Positions 34,860-44,408 of a stretch of DNA of 64,000 nt are shown here, in pieces. Source of the stretch: Vulcanisaeta souniana JCM 11219 (lineage in GTDB: Archaea > Thermoproteota > Thermoprotei > Thermoproteales > Thermocladiaceae); assembly GCF_026000775.1 (NCBI RefSeq), contig NZ_AP026830.1:496001-560000 (forward strand), given 5' to 3'. Positions within the stretch are counted from its first letter, which is position 1. Each line of letters begins with the position of its first letter. The position numbers and the translations under genes were made by a program. The notes below the pieces were generated by a model. It saw only the letters and a list, made by a program, of their open reading frames with translations. It had not been told where the DNA came from and ran no database searches.

Positions 34860-35861
34860 TTAAGGTTTGATCAGTACCTTGCCTATTCTCGTGCTACCTT
34901 TCATGTGCTCCAACGCCTCGTTGAATTTATCCAGCGGGTATGTGGCCGCTATGATTGGTTTAATGGAGCTCTTGTTTAGTAGTTTTAATGTCTCTGCTAC
35001 ATCGGGTTTGTTAGATCTGACGTTTCCAACTAGTGATATGTCCTTTAATATGAGGTGGCCAAGCCTTAGTGGGTAGACTTCGTCTGGATTTACATTGCCA
35101 ATTATTACCAACCTACCTCCTGTGCGTAGGCTCCTTATTGACTCCTCAATGGTTGGTGTACCAACTGCCTCAATAACGATATCCGCGCCTATGCCTCCTG
35201 TTAAATCCTTAACAACCCGACTAAACTTTCCCTCAGTAATCACGTCATCAGCGAACTGCTTAATGAAACCAGCCTTCTCAGGAGACCTAGTAACCCCTAT
35301 AACCCTAGTACCCAGGGCCTTTGCTAATTGAACGGCGTGTATACCGACGCCGCCACTTGCTCCGGTCACCACGACAGTCTCACCCTGAGTCAAACCAACC
35401 CTCCTGAGTCCCTTGTATACCATTGCTATGACGCATGGAACAAGTACAGCTAATTCATCGGGCACCTCATCGGGTACCTTAACCAATGCATTCCCTGACA
35501 CCCTGGCGTATTCGGCAAAGAAACCATCAATGTTCTCACCATAACTAAGTGCATTAATGCAGTACGAGTCGAGGCCACGCAGGCAGAATTCACAAACACC
35601 ATCAGGTTCATGAAGTAATGGTACAACCCTGTTCCCTGATTTAAACCTTGGATCCCTGGACTCAACCACTACGCCAACAGCCTCGTGACCCAATATGACC
35701 GGATACTTCATGCGTGGGTAGTAACCAGCCAGTTGAAGTAAGTCTCGGTAGCATAATGCCGCATAATTTATCCTTATTAATACGTCACCGTCATTTAGTT
35801 TTGGCATTGGTACATCACGTATCTCGTACTTACCCTTCTCATAAACGACGACGGCCTTCAT
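34860..35861 (-). CDS. zinc-type MDR dehydrogenase/reductase
   Basis: 333 aa. A medium-chain dehydrogenase with GroES-like catalytic domain (GHEAVGVV at about 59-66) and structural-zinc cysteines in DGVCEFCLRGLDSYC (about 87-101). The Rossmann motif GASGGVGIHAVQLAKALG is at about 167-184. Catalytic zinc Cys appears as AALCYRDLLQL. Relatives include crenarchaeal acryloyl-CoA reductase and alcohol dehydrogenases; the acrylyl-CoA reductase-like type fits the overall pattern but is not proven. It lies just after the tRNA on the opposite strand. Confidence 0.8.
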   Translation of the reverse strand: MKAVVVYEKGKYEIRDVPMPKLNDGDVLIRINYAALCYRDLLQLAGYYPRMKYPVILGHEAVGVVVESRDPRFKSGNRVVPLLHEPDGVCEFCLRGLDSYCINALSYGENIDGFFAEYARVSGNALVKVPDEVPDELAVLVPCVIAMVYKGLRRVGLTQGETVVVTGASGGVGIHAVQLAKALGTRVIGVTRSPEKAGFIKQFADDVITEGKFSRVVKDLTGGIGADIVIEAVGTPTIEESIRSLRTGGRLVIIGNVNPDEVYPLRLGHLILKDISLVGNVRSNKPDVAETLKLLNKSSIKPIIAATYPLDKFNEALEHMKGSTRIGKVLIKP

Positions 35862-35912
35862 TAATTAATAGCGAGATTGCTATGTTTTAAGGAATTCCTT
35901 AATTACTGGTAA

Positions 35913-36719
35913 TTACCCCTTAAATTCAACTTTAGCTAATTCATAATCGCCGGGTTTCATATTGTATAATTCATCAATGAGGTTTACCTTTAACGAAGCG
36001 GGTCCATAGGACCTCCTCTCAGCTTTTTCTGCGGCTACCTCAAACGTGACCAAGCCCTCCACTGAGGTGACTAGGAAGTCCCTGTTCACGGCCATGAAGC
36101 TGGCAATTACGGAACCAACCATACAACCACTGCCAGTTATGTACTGTAGCATGGGCGTGCCATTACTAACAATTGCGCTTCTCCTACCGTCAGATACATA
36201 ATCCCTGGGTCCTGTAATCACAGCAGTTACTCCATACTCCCTAGCTAACTTCTCAGCAACATCAAGATTAGCCTCGCCAAGGGCATCGACGCCCTTGATC
36301 ATACCTGCCACTCCAGCCAGGGCCATCATTTCTCCACCATTTCCCTTAAGCACACTAACCTCAGTCTCATTGAGGATCCTTAGTACTGTTTCAGTCCTGA
36401 ACCCAGTTGCACCGGCACCTACTGGGTCCAAGAGAACAGGCACATTATTCTTACTTGCGGCCTTACCAGCCAATAAGAAGGACTCTACCCATCTATCATC
36501 AAGTGTACCAATGTTTATATACAACGCATCAGCCTTAGCAGCTAACTCCTCAACTTCCTCTCTAGCATGTGCCATGATTGGTGATGCACCAACGGCAAGG
36601 GTTACATTTGCTGCGTCATTCATAACCACATAGTTCATTAGGTGGTGAATTAAGGGCCTTCTCTTCCTAATGGTCTGTAGATCATCCCAATAATTAGTCA
36701 TCGCATGTTTCAATAACAT
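35913..36719 (-). CDS. thiM: hydroxyethylthiazole kinase
   Basis: 268 aa. It phosphorylates the thiazole alcohol in thiamine salvage. Diagnostic segments: PLIHHLMNYVVMNDAANVTLAVGASPIMA (N-terminal), LLDPVGAGATGFRTE (about 125-139), LKGNGGEMMALAG and the C-terminal TGSGCMVGSVIASFMA with the catalytic Cys in GSGCM. ATG 36719 or ATG 36701 (MTNYWDD) could be the start. Stands alone. Confidence 0.92.
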   Translation of the reverse strand: MLLKHAMTNYWDDLQTIRKRRPLIHHLMNYVVMNDAANVTLAVGASPIMAHAREEVEELAAKADALYINIGTLDDRWVESFLLAGKAASKNNVPVLLDPVGAGATGFRTETVLRILNETEVSVLKGNGGEMMALAGVAGMIKGVDALGEANLDVAEKLAREYGVTAVITGPRDYVSDGRRSAIVSNGTPMLQYITGSGCMVGSVIASFMAVNRDFLVTSVEGLVTFEVAAEKAERRSYGPASLKVNLIDELYNMKPGDYELAKVEFKG

Positions 36720-36879
36720 GCTTATTAATAAATATTAAATATATTATTCATAAGTTAAGAAAGACACAATACGGAGATACACCACATGGAATGCCTTAGC
36801 ATGTAGTGCTTTGTACATAGTGTCGCTAGGTTTATTAATTTCAGTCCCACATCGATAATGAATGAGCAAGGAACTTAAG

Positions 36880-37150
36880 AATGAATTTTATGTTTATCAT
36901 GATTGGCTTGTTGTGTACCGACGACGTTCAATAGTTGGTTAGGGAGTTGGCCAATTGAGTAGGGCTGTGTAGAGACTTGCCGAGAGCCGGAAAAACCATG
37001 GAAGGAGAAGAGGAGGACTTGGAGGGAGATAAGGTGATTGCGGATCGCTCTGTTGAAAAAGGGAATGCTTTGGATTTAGAGACTTTGAGCATTATATGGT
37101 TAGGTTGTTAGGGAAATGCTCAGGTAGAGGGCATTGATAAAATGAATGTC
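36880..37150 (+). mobile_element. probable relic of an IS200/IS605-type tnpB gene
   Basis: Short fragments in different frames (WKEKRRTWREIR, then KVIADRSVEKGNALDLE) resemble the RuvC-like middle of TnpB proteins. The region ends directly at the CGCCCTTAAGGGCG hairpin expected at the 3' end of such elements. No continuous frame remains. Evidence is fragmentary; the hairpin is the firmer part. Confidence 0.35.
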
Positions 37151-37175
37151 AAATCTCGCCCTTAAGGGCGGGGAG
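37151..37175 (+). repeat. IS200/IS605-end-like hairpin, copy 2
   Basis: AAATCTCGCCCTTAAGGGCG followed by GGGAG. The core CGCCCTTAAGGGCG (37157-37170) is a perfect 14-bp palindrome. A diverged copy lies at 18769-18791 in reverse orientation. It would fold as a stable hairpin in single strands, as the transposase of this family requires. Confidence 0.55.
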
Positions 37176-37190
37176 GGTCAGTGTGAGGTT

Positions 37191-37280
37191 ATGGTGAACA
37201 TAACGTTGTCTGTTGATGGATATGAGGAGGTTGAGGGTCAATTAGAGAAGCTACACCAAGTGAGGTATTACAATACCTAA
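37191..37280 (+). pseudogene. VapB/ribbon-helix-helix antitoxin-like N-terminal fragment
   Basis: A 29-codon frame starting MVNITLSVDGYEEVEGQL, similar to the first strand and helix of VapB/RHH antitoxins (MxxITLSVDEELYEEL), then stops at TAA 37278-37280. No VapC toxin follows. Probably a fragment left in this scarred intergenic region; short, so uncertain. Confidence 0.3.
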
Positions 37281-37404
37281 CAAGTAAGGCAAGGGCAAGG
37301 AATCCATCTAGTAATCAGGTATGAATTATGAGGTAAACATTCAATCTTGTTTAATTATATGGTAAAAAATAAAAAATAAAGTTGGAGGCTTGATTTGAGT
37401 CAAT

Positions 37405-39780
37405 ATGGACGTTAGTTTTTCCATAAATAATTACTATAAAATCATGACAGTTATTTCCCTGTTATTTATGCTTGTAATGCCAATAGGTTCGGTAATGGCT
37501 CAGTCAATGCTTGGTTATGAAATTATTAAACCGCAGCCAAGCATGTTCAGTTACATAAACCCAACCACCATAGGGCTAACGAAATACCCAGCTCAGTCTG
37601 GGGTTAATGATACAACCGCTGGTATGGTTATATTGTTACCTACTTACTATTTGCCACTTTCGTATAACTTCTCGGCTGGTCAGTTCGTGAATATATATGT
37701 CTGGTCCAACCAATCAATATCAATTTATCTGATGAATAATGAACAGTACTCAGCCTTCTCATCGGGTCAATCATACACGTACATTTATGAAGCAGGTGGA
37801 AGCATTATTGAAAGATCCTTCTATATCAGCGGTGGCGGCACCTACTACATAGTCATTGATAATAATAATCAAGGCTCGGCCTTCGTACTTTACGAAATAA
37901 CGGAATCACCAAGCCCTGAAGGACCTAACTTCCCAATGGGTATTGCAGATTACGGACTAGCACTGCTCCAGGGTAATTTGCTGGCTTATGAGTATTCCAC
38001 GGACATGTTCGTTGGCGAGGTGACAATATACAACGCAAGCACTGCAGAGCCTAGTTACTGCCCGTCACTTGAGGTCGAACCGGGCAATACCTGGTTTAGT
38101 ACTCAGTTGAACGTGGTTATACTCATTCAAACAGCCAATGGCAATACACAGTATTATTGGTTGCAGGATGTTGTACGTTTCAATTCTCAGAGTGATCAGT
38201 TCCAGGTTCTTGATAACATATGGAATGACACGGGTAGCACCAGTGTAATTAATTCTGCATTAATAAGCGGCAATGGTGGAATAACTTCCTCAGGGAGTAA
38301 CGTGTTTTATTACGATTGGGGCATTGAGCAGCCCCAGTCGGTGTCTTTGCCTTTCACAATATACCTAGTCATTAAGGTTGGGTTGAATAGTAATGGCTAC
38401 CCATGGGCAGCCTTCGGATACTCAATAAACGGACAAACAACAACATGGTACGACAACGTAACCATAATGATACCATCAAACTACGCAAGCATTACAGTGT
38501 CGCCACCCAACCCACTGCTTAATAGGTATGTGCTATTTAACGACGCGGAATTGGTGGTGGCTGGTCCATGGAGTAGTGAATGCACCATTGCCAACACCCT
38601 GGGTGTTGAATTGGGTCTCTACTTTAAGTACGGTGATTACCTGGTCCCAATACCATACATGTGGAATTTCGGCATGCACACGGCCGAGTCTATACTTAAT
38701 GCATCATCGATCTCCATAGGTCCAGGCATGGCGTTTGTAAAAAACGGTAATGAAGAACCAACATACATAATGGGTTACTTCGCCCTACTGACCATCTACA
38801 ATAGCATTAATGGCGTGACAAACACATCAATAGTTACGCCTGGTACGCCAGTAAAAATCGGCGAGCCAGAAATTATCGTGTTTAATAATGGAACTAGGTA
38901 TGTACTTCAGGGTTACGTAATCAATGGCAGTGAGTACTTAAGCGCGGCAAGCCTTAGTATAGTCATTAATGGATCAACGAGCATAGACATTGAGTGGGTC
39001 AGGCAGTACATGGTTAATGTAACAAGCCCAATACCAATACTGGTAAACGGCAACGCAACAAGCAACTACAGCGGCTGGGTAAACGCAGGCTCAACAATCA
39101 CAATAAATGCGCCAAAATACTACGCGCTCAACAACAAAACAAGGCTTGCCTTCCAATACTTCTACGTAATTAACTACGAGCCGTACTACACGATTAATTA
39201 CCCCTACAACTTATCATTCACAATAGACTCACCTATGGCATTCACGGCAACATACACGAGACAATACCTGGTAAACATAGTATCCGCAGCGCCCATCTAC
39301 ATAAATGGCTCAGCGTACACGAACTACACGGGCTGGGTTAACGAGGGATCATCATTAGTACTAACAATACCAAGGTACTACCAACTCAGTAATGCAACAC
39401 GCTATGTATTCAATGGGAATAACACGGCAATAACGCTTACAGTGGATGAACCGGAGGAATTATCCATAAACCAATGGACAAGGCAATACCTAATAAACAT
39501 ATCAAGTCAATACCCAGTAAACATAAACGGGACGACAACTACGCAATACACCAACTGGCTAGATGCAGGTTCAATAATCGTAGTAAGGCCAAGCACGGTA
39601 TTCACAGACGGCCTCCTACTTCAGGAACCCGGCCTCACGCTGGTGGTTAACGGCCCCATGACCATTAATATTAAATGGACGATAAACTGGGTACTCACGG
39701 CAGCGCTCTATGCGGTCGTAGTAATCATAATAGTCTCAATAATCCTATTGATAAGAAGATCGAGGAGGACTATGCCGTAA
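37405..39780 (+). CDS. thermopsin-family (A5) secreted protease, membrane anchored
   Basis: 791 aa. Signal peptide with hydrophobic core ISLLFMLVMPIGSVMA (about 18-33). Thermopsin-like body from about 165 to 470: NFPMGIADYGL, EVTIYNAS, the WFSTQLNVVILIQT and YYWLQDVVRFNSQ strands, DNIWNDTGSTSVI, LPFTIYLVIKVGLNSNGYPW and FNDAELVVAGPWSS, all typical of this acid protease family. Three tandem modules follow, each starting (T/V)RQY-V/I-N, then YxxW(V/L)(N/D)xGS. One C-terminal helix and RRSRR anchor it to the cell surface. A TATA-like AT run is centred about 27 nt before the ATG. Confidence 0.82.
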   Translation: MDVSFSINNYYKIMTVISLLFMLVMPIGSVMAQSMLGYEIIKPQPSMFSYINPTTIGLTKYPAQSGVNDTTAGMVILLPTYYLPLSYNFSAGQFVNIYVWSNQSISIYLMNNEQYSAFSSGQSYTYIYEAGGSIIERSFYISGGGTYYIVIDNNNQGSAFVLYEITESPSPEGPNFPMGIADYGLALLQGNLLAYEYSTDMFVGEVTIYNASTAEPSYCPSLEVEPGNTWFSTQLNVVILIQTANGNTQYYWLQDVVRFNSQSDQFQVLDNIWNDTGSTSVINSALISGNGGITSSGSNVFYYDWGIEQPQSVSLPFTIYLVIKVGLNSNGYPWAAFGYSINGQTTTWYDNVTIMIPSNYASITVSPPNPLLNRYVLFNDAELVVAGPWSSECTIANTLGVELGLYFKYGDYLVPIPYMWNFGMHTAESILNASSISIGPGMAFVKNGNEEPTYIMGYFALLTIYNSINGVTNTSIVTPGTPVKIGEPEIIVFNNGTRYVLQGYVINGSEYLSAASLSIVINGSTSIDIEWVRQYMVNVTSPIPILVNGNATSNYSGWVNAGSTITINAPKYYALNNKTRLAFQYFYVINYEPYYTINYPYNLSFTIDSPMAFTATYTRQYLVNIVSAAPIYINGSAYTNYTGWVNEGSSLVLTIPRYYQLSNATRYVFNGNNTAITLTVDEPEELSINQWTRQYLINISSQYPVNINGTTTTQYTNWLDAGSIIVVRPSTVFTDGLLLQEPGLTLVVNGPMTINIKWTINWVLTAALYAVVVIIIVSIILLIRRSRRTMP

Positions 39781-40609
39781 AATCCCAAGTATCAATCAAT
39801 CGCGTATCCCCACTAGCCGAGATGCGGTACTTATGGTACTCACCATTGCCAAGTACGCGGCAGTTACCAACGAAACCCGGCCTGTAGAAGTCAATCACTG
39901 TTGATGAGGCGTAAAGCACACCCCCAGGGATATCGCACTGGTAAAGCCTGTAATACGCCTCCCTAGTCTCCCTCCTCTCATCATCAAGAACCTTGTAATA
40001 ACTACCGACAATTAGCGTAACGTAACCATCCTCAACCAATGCAATGCCCAGATTTGCCCCGGTCCTCACGAACTTAAGTAGCCAAGCAAGATCGTCTTTG
40101 GTGATGTCGCCCTTAATACGATTAGCGAGGGCCAGGTTAGCGATGTAGGTATCATTAAACCTAGCCGCGTAATCCTTGTCAATACCAACCTCCCTGGCTA
40201 TGTCATCCCTATGGAAGGAACCGTTATGAATCATGTAGAGCTCAAAGCCATCCCTAGTCACCGCCCTAACAGGGTGCGTTGAGAATATGTTTTTCGGCGT
40301 ACCTGTGCTCGCGGCCCTGGCGTGTATCATCATTAGCACCGCATCATCATTATTCACATTACTTAGAAAACCCCTAATGATATTAACGGGGTTATCCATG
40401 AATATGGCCCTCACACTCCTATGATGGAATGCGGATGAGGAGACAACATTGACGAACAAAATTCCCCAACCATCCTCATGCCTCTCCTCACTGAGGAATT
40501 TCTTGCCGTATGGGTCCATAGACGCTGCCTGCACAAGGCTATTGCCAATACCAACCAAGGTCTCGCCGGCATTATTAAACCTACCAAGGGCGACGGCAAA
40601 CCTACACAT
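39770..40609 (-). CDS. class II glutamine amidotransferase domain protein
   Basis: 279 aa. It begins MCRFAVALG, so Cys2 becomes the N-terminal nucleophile after Met removal. The segments HEDGWGILFVN, IHARAASTGTP (about 103-113) and HNGSFHRDD are the Ntn-hydrolase glutaminase motifs. No synthetase or transferase domain is attached, as in YafJ/GlxB-like stand-alone members. It overlaps the 3' end of the thermopsin gene by 11 bp in convergent orientation. Confidence 0.82.
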   Translation of the reverse strand: MCRFAVALGRFNNAGETLVGIGNSLVQAASMDPYGKKFLSEERHEDGWGILFVNVVSSSAFHHRSVRAIFMDNPVNIIRGFLSNVNNDDAVLMMIHARAASTGTPKNIFSTHPVRAVTRDGFELYMIHNGSFHRDDIAREVGIDKDYAARFNDTYIANLALANRIKGDITKDDLAWLLKFVRTGANLGIALVEDGYVTLIVGSYYKVLDDERRETREAYYRLYQCDIPGGVLYASSTVIDFYRPGFVGNCRVLGNGEYHKYRISASGDTRLIDTWDFTA

Positions 40610-40704
40610 ACCCGTTGGGCTATGTAATGGGAATTTAATAAATGTTTTGTGTTTTACAGTTGAACATAAAACTTATTAGGAGATATGCCCAATAAACAAT
40701 TATC

Positions 40705-41644
40705 ATGTTTACAATAGCATTCATGTCAGCAAGCGGCGGTGCAGGAAAACAACCCTGGCGGTGAACACGGCGGCATCCCTAGCCATCGATGGACGCAAGG
40801 TATTATTCATCGACTTCGACCCATCGGCAATGGCAACCCGCGTATTACTAGGTAGGACATTCGACGAGTGCAACCTAAAGACCCTAATGAAAAAGCTCAC
40901 TGATTATAAAAAGGGCTACTTAAAAAGTATGCCCACAGTTAACGAGTGCCTTCATCAACACGTGATTCCGGGAAATAACGCAGCCTTCTACGTATTACCT
41001 GGAGGTAACTTAGACGAAATAAGTAGTGACATAAAGAACGTGCCTGACTGGGGTTACTTCTAAGGTCGCTTATTGATAAATTAATGGAGGAGATGGGGTA
41101 TGACTTTGATGTAATAATTCTAGACTCACCAAATTGGGTTTATCAATTCTTCGAAATGACATTCCCACTGGCTCCACTCTATGTAGCTATTACGAGGCCT
41201 GGTCTTCAGGAAATTAATAAGTTCGTGGACTTCCTTAGAAGGATAATGAACATGCTGTACAACCAGAAAATATTTATCCCAAGGAATAAGAACTATGAAA
41301 GCCTAATATCATACGTAGTCAACCAGTATAGATCTAACATGAGAACGCAAGAGATCATGAAGGCTTGGCATGAGGTAAATGAAATCATGAGCAAAGAATT
41401 CCCGAACGTACGTCCATTAGTAACTAATGATATGCCTGATAAGTATTATGGTGATGAGGACACAGAATTCGTAGGATTCAGGTACCTAGATGAGATATCT
41501 CTAGATTCATACGTAGAGAGTGGTCCATTATACGTAAGGAAACGTACTTCAAAGAGTACAAAGCCCATTAAGCAGTTCGAAGCGTATTATAAATTGCTGA
41601 AGCAGTTCGTGTCAGAAATGACGCCGGTGGAGGTGGATCATTAA
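40705..41644 (+). pseudogene. ParA/MinD-like partition ATPase with two frameshifts
   Basis: Three frames join into a protein of about 313 aa. MFTIAFMSASGGAGK is followed by a one-base loss within the Walker A codons at the A4 run (40746-40749); restoring one A gives GGAGKTTLAVNTAASLA, then VLFIDFDPSAMATRVLLG. A second one-base loss near 41050-41062 separates VPDWG from LLRSLIDKLMEEMGYDFDVIILDSPNWV (Walker B). ParA ATPases segregate plasmids and viruses. A nuclease-like gene follows, so this is likely a decayed piece of an integrated element. Sequence error at both sites cannot be excluded. Confidence 0.75.
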
Positions 41645-41661
41645 GGCGTGGGTGTTGAAGA

Positions 41662-42016
41662 GTGGTAAGGCAATGCAAGGAAAACGAGTATATAGCAATA
41701 ATTGCGCGTCGACTAAACTGTAGCGAACAATATTCGATAAACCTTGGTTTCATTAACGTAAAACCTGACTTATTATGCAATGGCATTGCGTATGAAGTGG
41801 AGTGCGAGGATAAGGTACATTATGGCATTGGGCAAGCCATAGCCTACCAATACGGTGGATTACGGGCAGGGCTCATAGTAATAACGACGAATGAAGACAA
41901 CAACAAATTGAACCAATTAATGAACTTCCTAAGGTTGGGCGCGCAGTAAACTGGGCATTGAAACCTACATCTTCAAGTGCATTCGGTATGACTGCAACCT
42001 ACTAAAAACTGAATAG
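41662..42016 (+). pseudogene. PD-(D/E)xK nuclease-like protein, frameshifted near its end
   Basis: GTG 41662 opens a frame with VKPDLLCNGIAYEVECEDK and QAIAYQYGGLRAGLIVITT; the PD...ExE pattern and the following QAIAY helix resemble small PD-(D/E)xK nucleases. It stops at about 41949, but the +1 frame continues ARSKLGIETYIFKCIRYD to TAG at 42014-42016, a natural C-terminus. The shift is between about 41925 and 41945. It lies 17 bp after the parA stop. Nuclease assignment is tentative. Confidence 0.5.
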
Positions 42017-42385
42017 GCAATTAAAATAATGCAAACAGCTAGGTTGCATAGAATATGATAGATAAATTCATAGATAAATAATTAATAATATAATGTGACA
42101 ATACCAATATTAATTATGAACTATGAATTACTTATAGCGTGTGTGAGTGGGGTCAGGCGCGCGCATGTTTTTCGTAATAATTCTATTTCTAATTAACGTT
42201 CAATTACTAATGAAGTAAACTATATAGATTTGTTGTTAATGAATATAAAAATATTTATATCACATATGTCACTTAATATTATTTATTATCGTGGTTGTGT
42301 TATTGTCTTATTTTTATGGCTTATGTAAATTATATATAGTAAGTAATGTGAATACTTAATTATTTTGATAAATCATTATTTCAAT
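42017..42385. other. AT-rich intergenic region with a short GC island
   Basis: 370 bp, mostly A and T, no supported ORF. A conspicuous GC-rich block (GGGGTCAGGCGCGCGC, 42149-42164) sits in the middle. The promoter of the hydrolase (TTAATTAT, about 42355-42362) is at the 3' edge. Confidence 0.4.
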
Positions 42386-43225
42386 ATGCCATATGTAATA
42401 TCCGGTGATGGTACTAAGATTTACTACGAGGTAATTGGTAGGGGTGAGCCGCTGGTTTTGGTTCAGGGTTTTAGTTGGGACTTAACCGCCTGGCATTTCC
42501 AATGGGAGCTGGGTTATAGGTTTAGGCTTGTCCTCATTGATAATAGGGGTGTGGGCCTTTCCGATAAGCCCAGTGGCCCGTATTCCCTGGATTCCATGGC
42601 TGATGACGCATATGCCGTTGTTAGCGAGTTGGGGTTTAGGTCCATTCACCTGCTTGGTTTCTCTATGGGTGGTATGATTGCCCAGGACTTCGTGCTTAGA
42701 CATGGCGATGTTGTCAAGTCCCTGATACTCTCCTCAACAATGCCCCACCTAGAAATAACCCCTGAGCTTAGGCAGTTCACCGAGATGGCTATTAAGCTTT
42801 ATGATAACTTCAACATGTTCACCGGTGCATTACAGGTGGCCTTTAGTGAGGGTTGGATTAGTGGGAATGAGCAGGTCTTCCATGAATTAACCAGGTTATT
42901 CTTTAACAGGAGGATGCCCAAGGAGGCGTACGTGGCTCAGTTGGAGGCCATGGGTGCAGACTTAACGCCCAGACTTAGTGAAATTCAGGTGCCCACTACG
43001 ATTATTCACGGGGAGGCCGATAGGCTAATACCCATTGAGAACGGGAGGAAGTTATTCAATGGAATCCCGAACTCAAGGTTTGTCGTTTTCCCGGATGCTG
43101 GCCATGCAGTGTATATCGAAAGGCCCAGTGAGTATAATGAGCAGGTTATTCGTCATATTGAGCTTGTGAATTCCGGTAGATTCAGTGAGCATGTTAAGCG
43201 TGAGGAAAGAGTGACTTATACATGA
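42386..43225 (+). CDS. alpha/beta-hydrolase
   Basis: 279 aa from ATG 42386, 27 nt after TTAATTAT. Oxyanion region LVLVQGFSWD, nucleophile elbow LLGFSMGGMIAQ (Ser about 93), acid in HGEADRLIPIENG, and histidine in FPDAGHAVYIERP. Esterase, lactonase or C-C hydrolase; substrate unknown. It stands between the ParA relic and convergent taw1. The in-frame TTG at 42365 lies too close to the TATA box. Confidence 0.85.
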   Translation: MPYVISGDGTKIYYEVIGRGEPLVLVQGFSWDLTAWHFQWELGYRFRLVLIDNRGVGLSDKPSGPYSLDSMADDAYAVVSELGFRSIHLLGFSMGGMIAQDFVLRHGDVVKSLILSSTMPHLEITPELRQFTEMAIKLYDNFNMFTGALQVAFSEGWISGNEQVFHELTRLFFNRRMPKEAYVAQLEAMGADLTPRLSEIQVPTTIIHGEADRLIPIENGRKLFNGIPNSRFVVFPDAGHAVYIERPSEYNEQVIRHIELVNSGRFSEHVKREERVTYT

Positions 43226-43253
43226 TTCTTTGCTTCTTTTATTTCCGTAAAAA

Positions 43254-44357
43254 TCACCTAATCTTTACCTGATCCTCCGGCTTAACAATCCATCTATCTA
43301 TATACCTACTCATGTTCTGAAGAACCACTATCCTACTCGGCTCATCCTCATCCATGTACCTGAAATCACCACCAAGCCTATTAATATCCTCAAGGAGCCT
43401 CATGGCCCACTCCCTAACCTCCTCATGCTTGAGCATGTCATTTCTTGTCAATCTGAAGGTTGAGTGGCCTAGGTGCATGTAGGACTTAACCTCGATGAAG
43501 TGTGGGTTTCCAATTAGCATCAGTTTTGCGAATTCAGGTACGTACTTGAAGTCATAGTTTAGGCTCCTGATTAGGGTTATCCTGATCACGGTCCTCGTGT
43601 TCAACTTACTAAGCAATTCAAGGCTCCTCAACCACCTCTCCCAAGCATCCTCCCTACGCATGACTGGCACATTAATTCTATAGAATAATTCCTTACTTGG
43701 CGCATTGCACGATAGGTATAACTGCGTTGGCAATGTGCCTTCTTGCTGTAATCTCTCGAGCATTTCAGGATGCTCGCCATTAGTGACTATGAAGACTGAT
43801 TTAGTATTTGGGAGGCTCTTGAGATACTTAACCAATTGCGGAAGTTTTGGGTAAAGCGTCGGCTCTCCGGACAAGGATATCGACCAGTGCGTCGGTACCA
43901 AGGCTTCCTTAGCCCTCTCCTTGGACTTTGGATTACCGAAATAACCCGTTAACAACCTATACCTCTCCCTTAAGACTCCCTGGATAAGCTCCTCAGGGTC
44001 ATCAACCAAATCCGTAGTGGGTATGAGAGAGTCAAAGGAATCCGTTGGCCTCCAGCAATATACGCATCTATTACTGCATATCATGCCAACTGGGCTAAAC
44101 TCGGCACACCTGTGGGAGCCACCTGCCGGTGCCCCATAGAACTTAAACTTATAGCAGCTCTGTCCCTTAACTAGGGCACTCTTTGTCCAGTGGCATAGCT
44201 CGACCGTTGAATGGTTGTATATGCCGTAACTAGCCTTTATCAGTCTTGCCTTTGTCTCGTCAGTGATCCGTATCCTAATCCTGCCATTAACCTCACTAAT
44301 AATGTGATACTTCAGCGACTCCCTTACTGTCTGCTCAATTTTCTCCATTATTATCAA
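43254..44357 (-). CDS. taw1: 4-demethylwyosine synthase (TYW1/Taw1), radical SAM
   Basis: 367 aa. Converts N1-methylguanosine 37 of tRNA-Phe to imG-14 using pyruvate. The SAM cluster motif CSNRCVYC has Cys at 94, 98 and 101; the second cluster uses Cys 55, 68 and 84 (ELCHWTK, QSCYKFK, HRCAEF). LSGEPTLYP, TNGEHPEML and YLSCNAPSKELF are also typical. A TTTATATT box lies about 28 nt before ATG 44357. Confidence 0.93.
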   Translation of the reverse strand: MIIMEKIEQTVRESLKYHIISEVNGRIRIRITDETKARLIKASYGIYNHSTVELCHWTKSALVKGQSCYKFKFYGAPAGGSHRCAEFSPVGMICSNRCVYCWRPTDSFDSLIPTTDLVDDPEELIQGVLRERYRLLTGYFGNPKSKERAKEALVPTHWSISLSGEPTLYPKLPQLVKYLKSLPNTKSVFIVTNGEHPEMLERLQQEGTLPTQLYLSCNAPSKELFYRINVPVMRREDAWERWLRSLELLSKLNTRTVIRITLIRSLNYDFKYVPEFAKLMLIGNPHFIEVKSYMHLGHSTFRLTRNDMLKHEEVREWAMRLLEDINRLGGDFRYMDEDEPSRIVVLQNMSRYIDRWIVKPEDQVKIR

Positions 44358-44408
44358 GCCATTATGTCCTAATTTAGAATATAAACTTTTATCTAGTCAT
44401 TAATTTAG

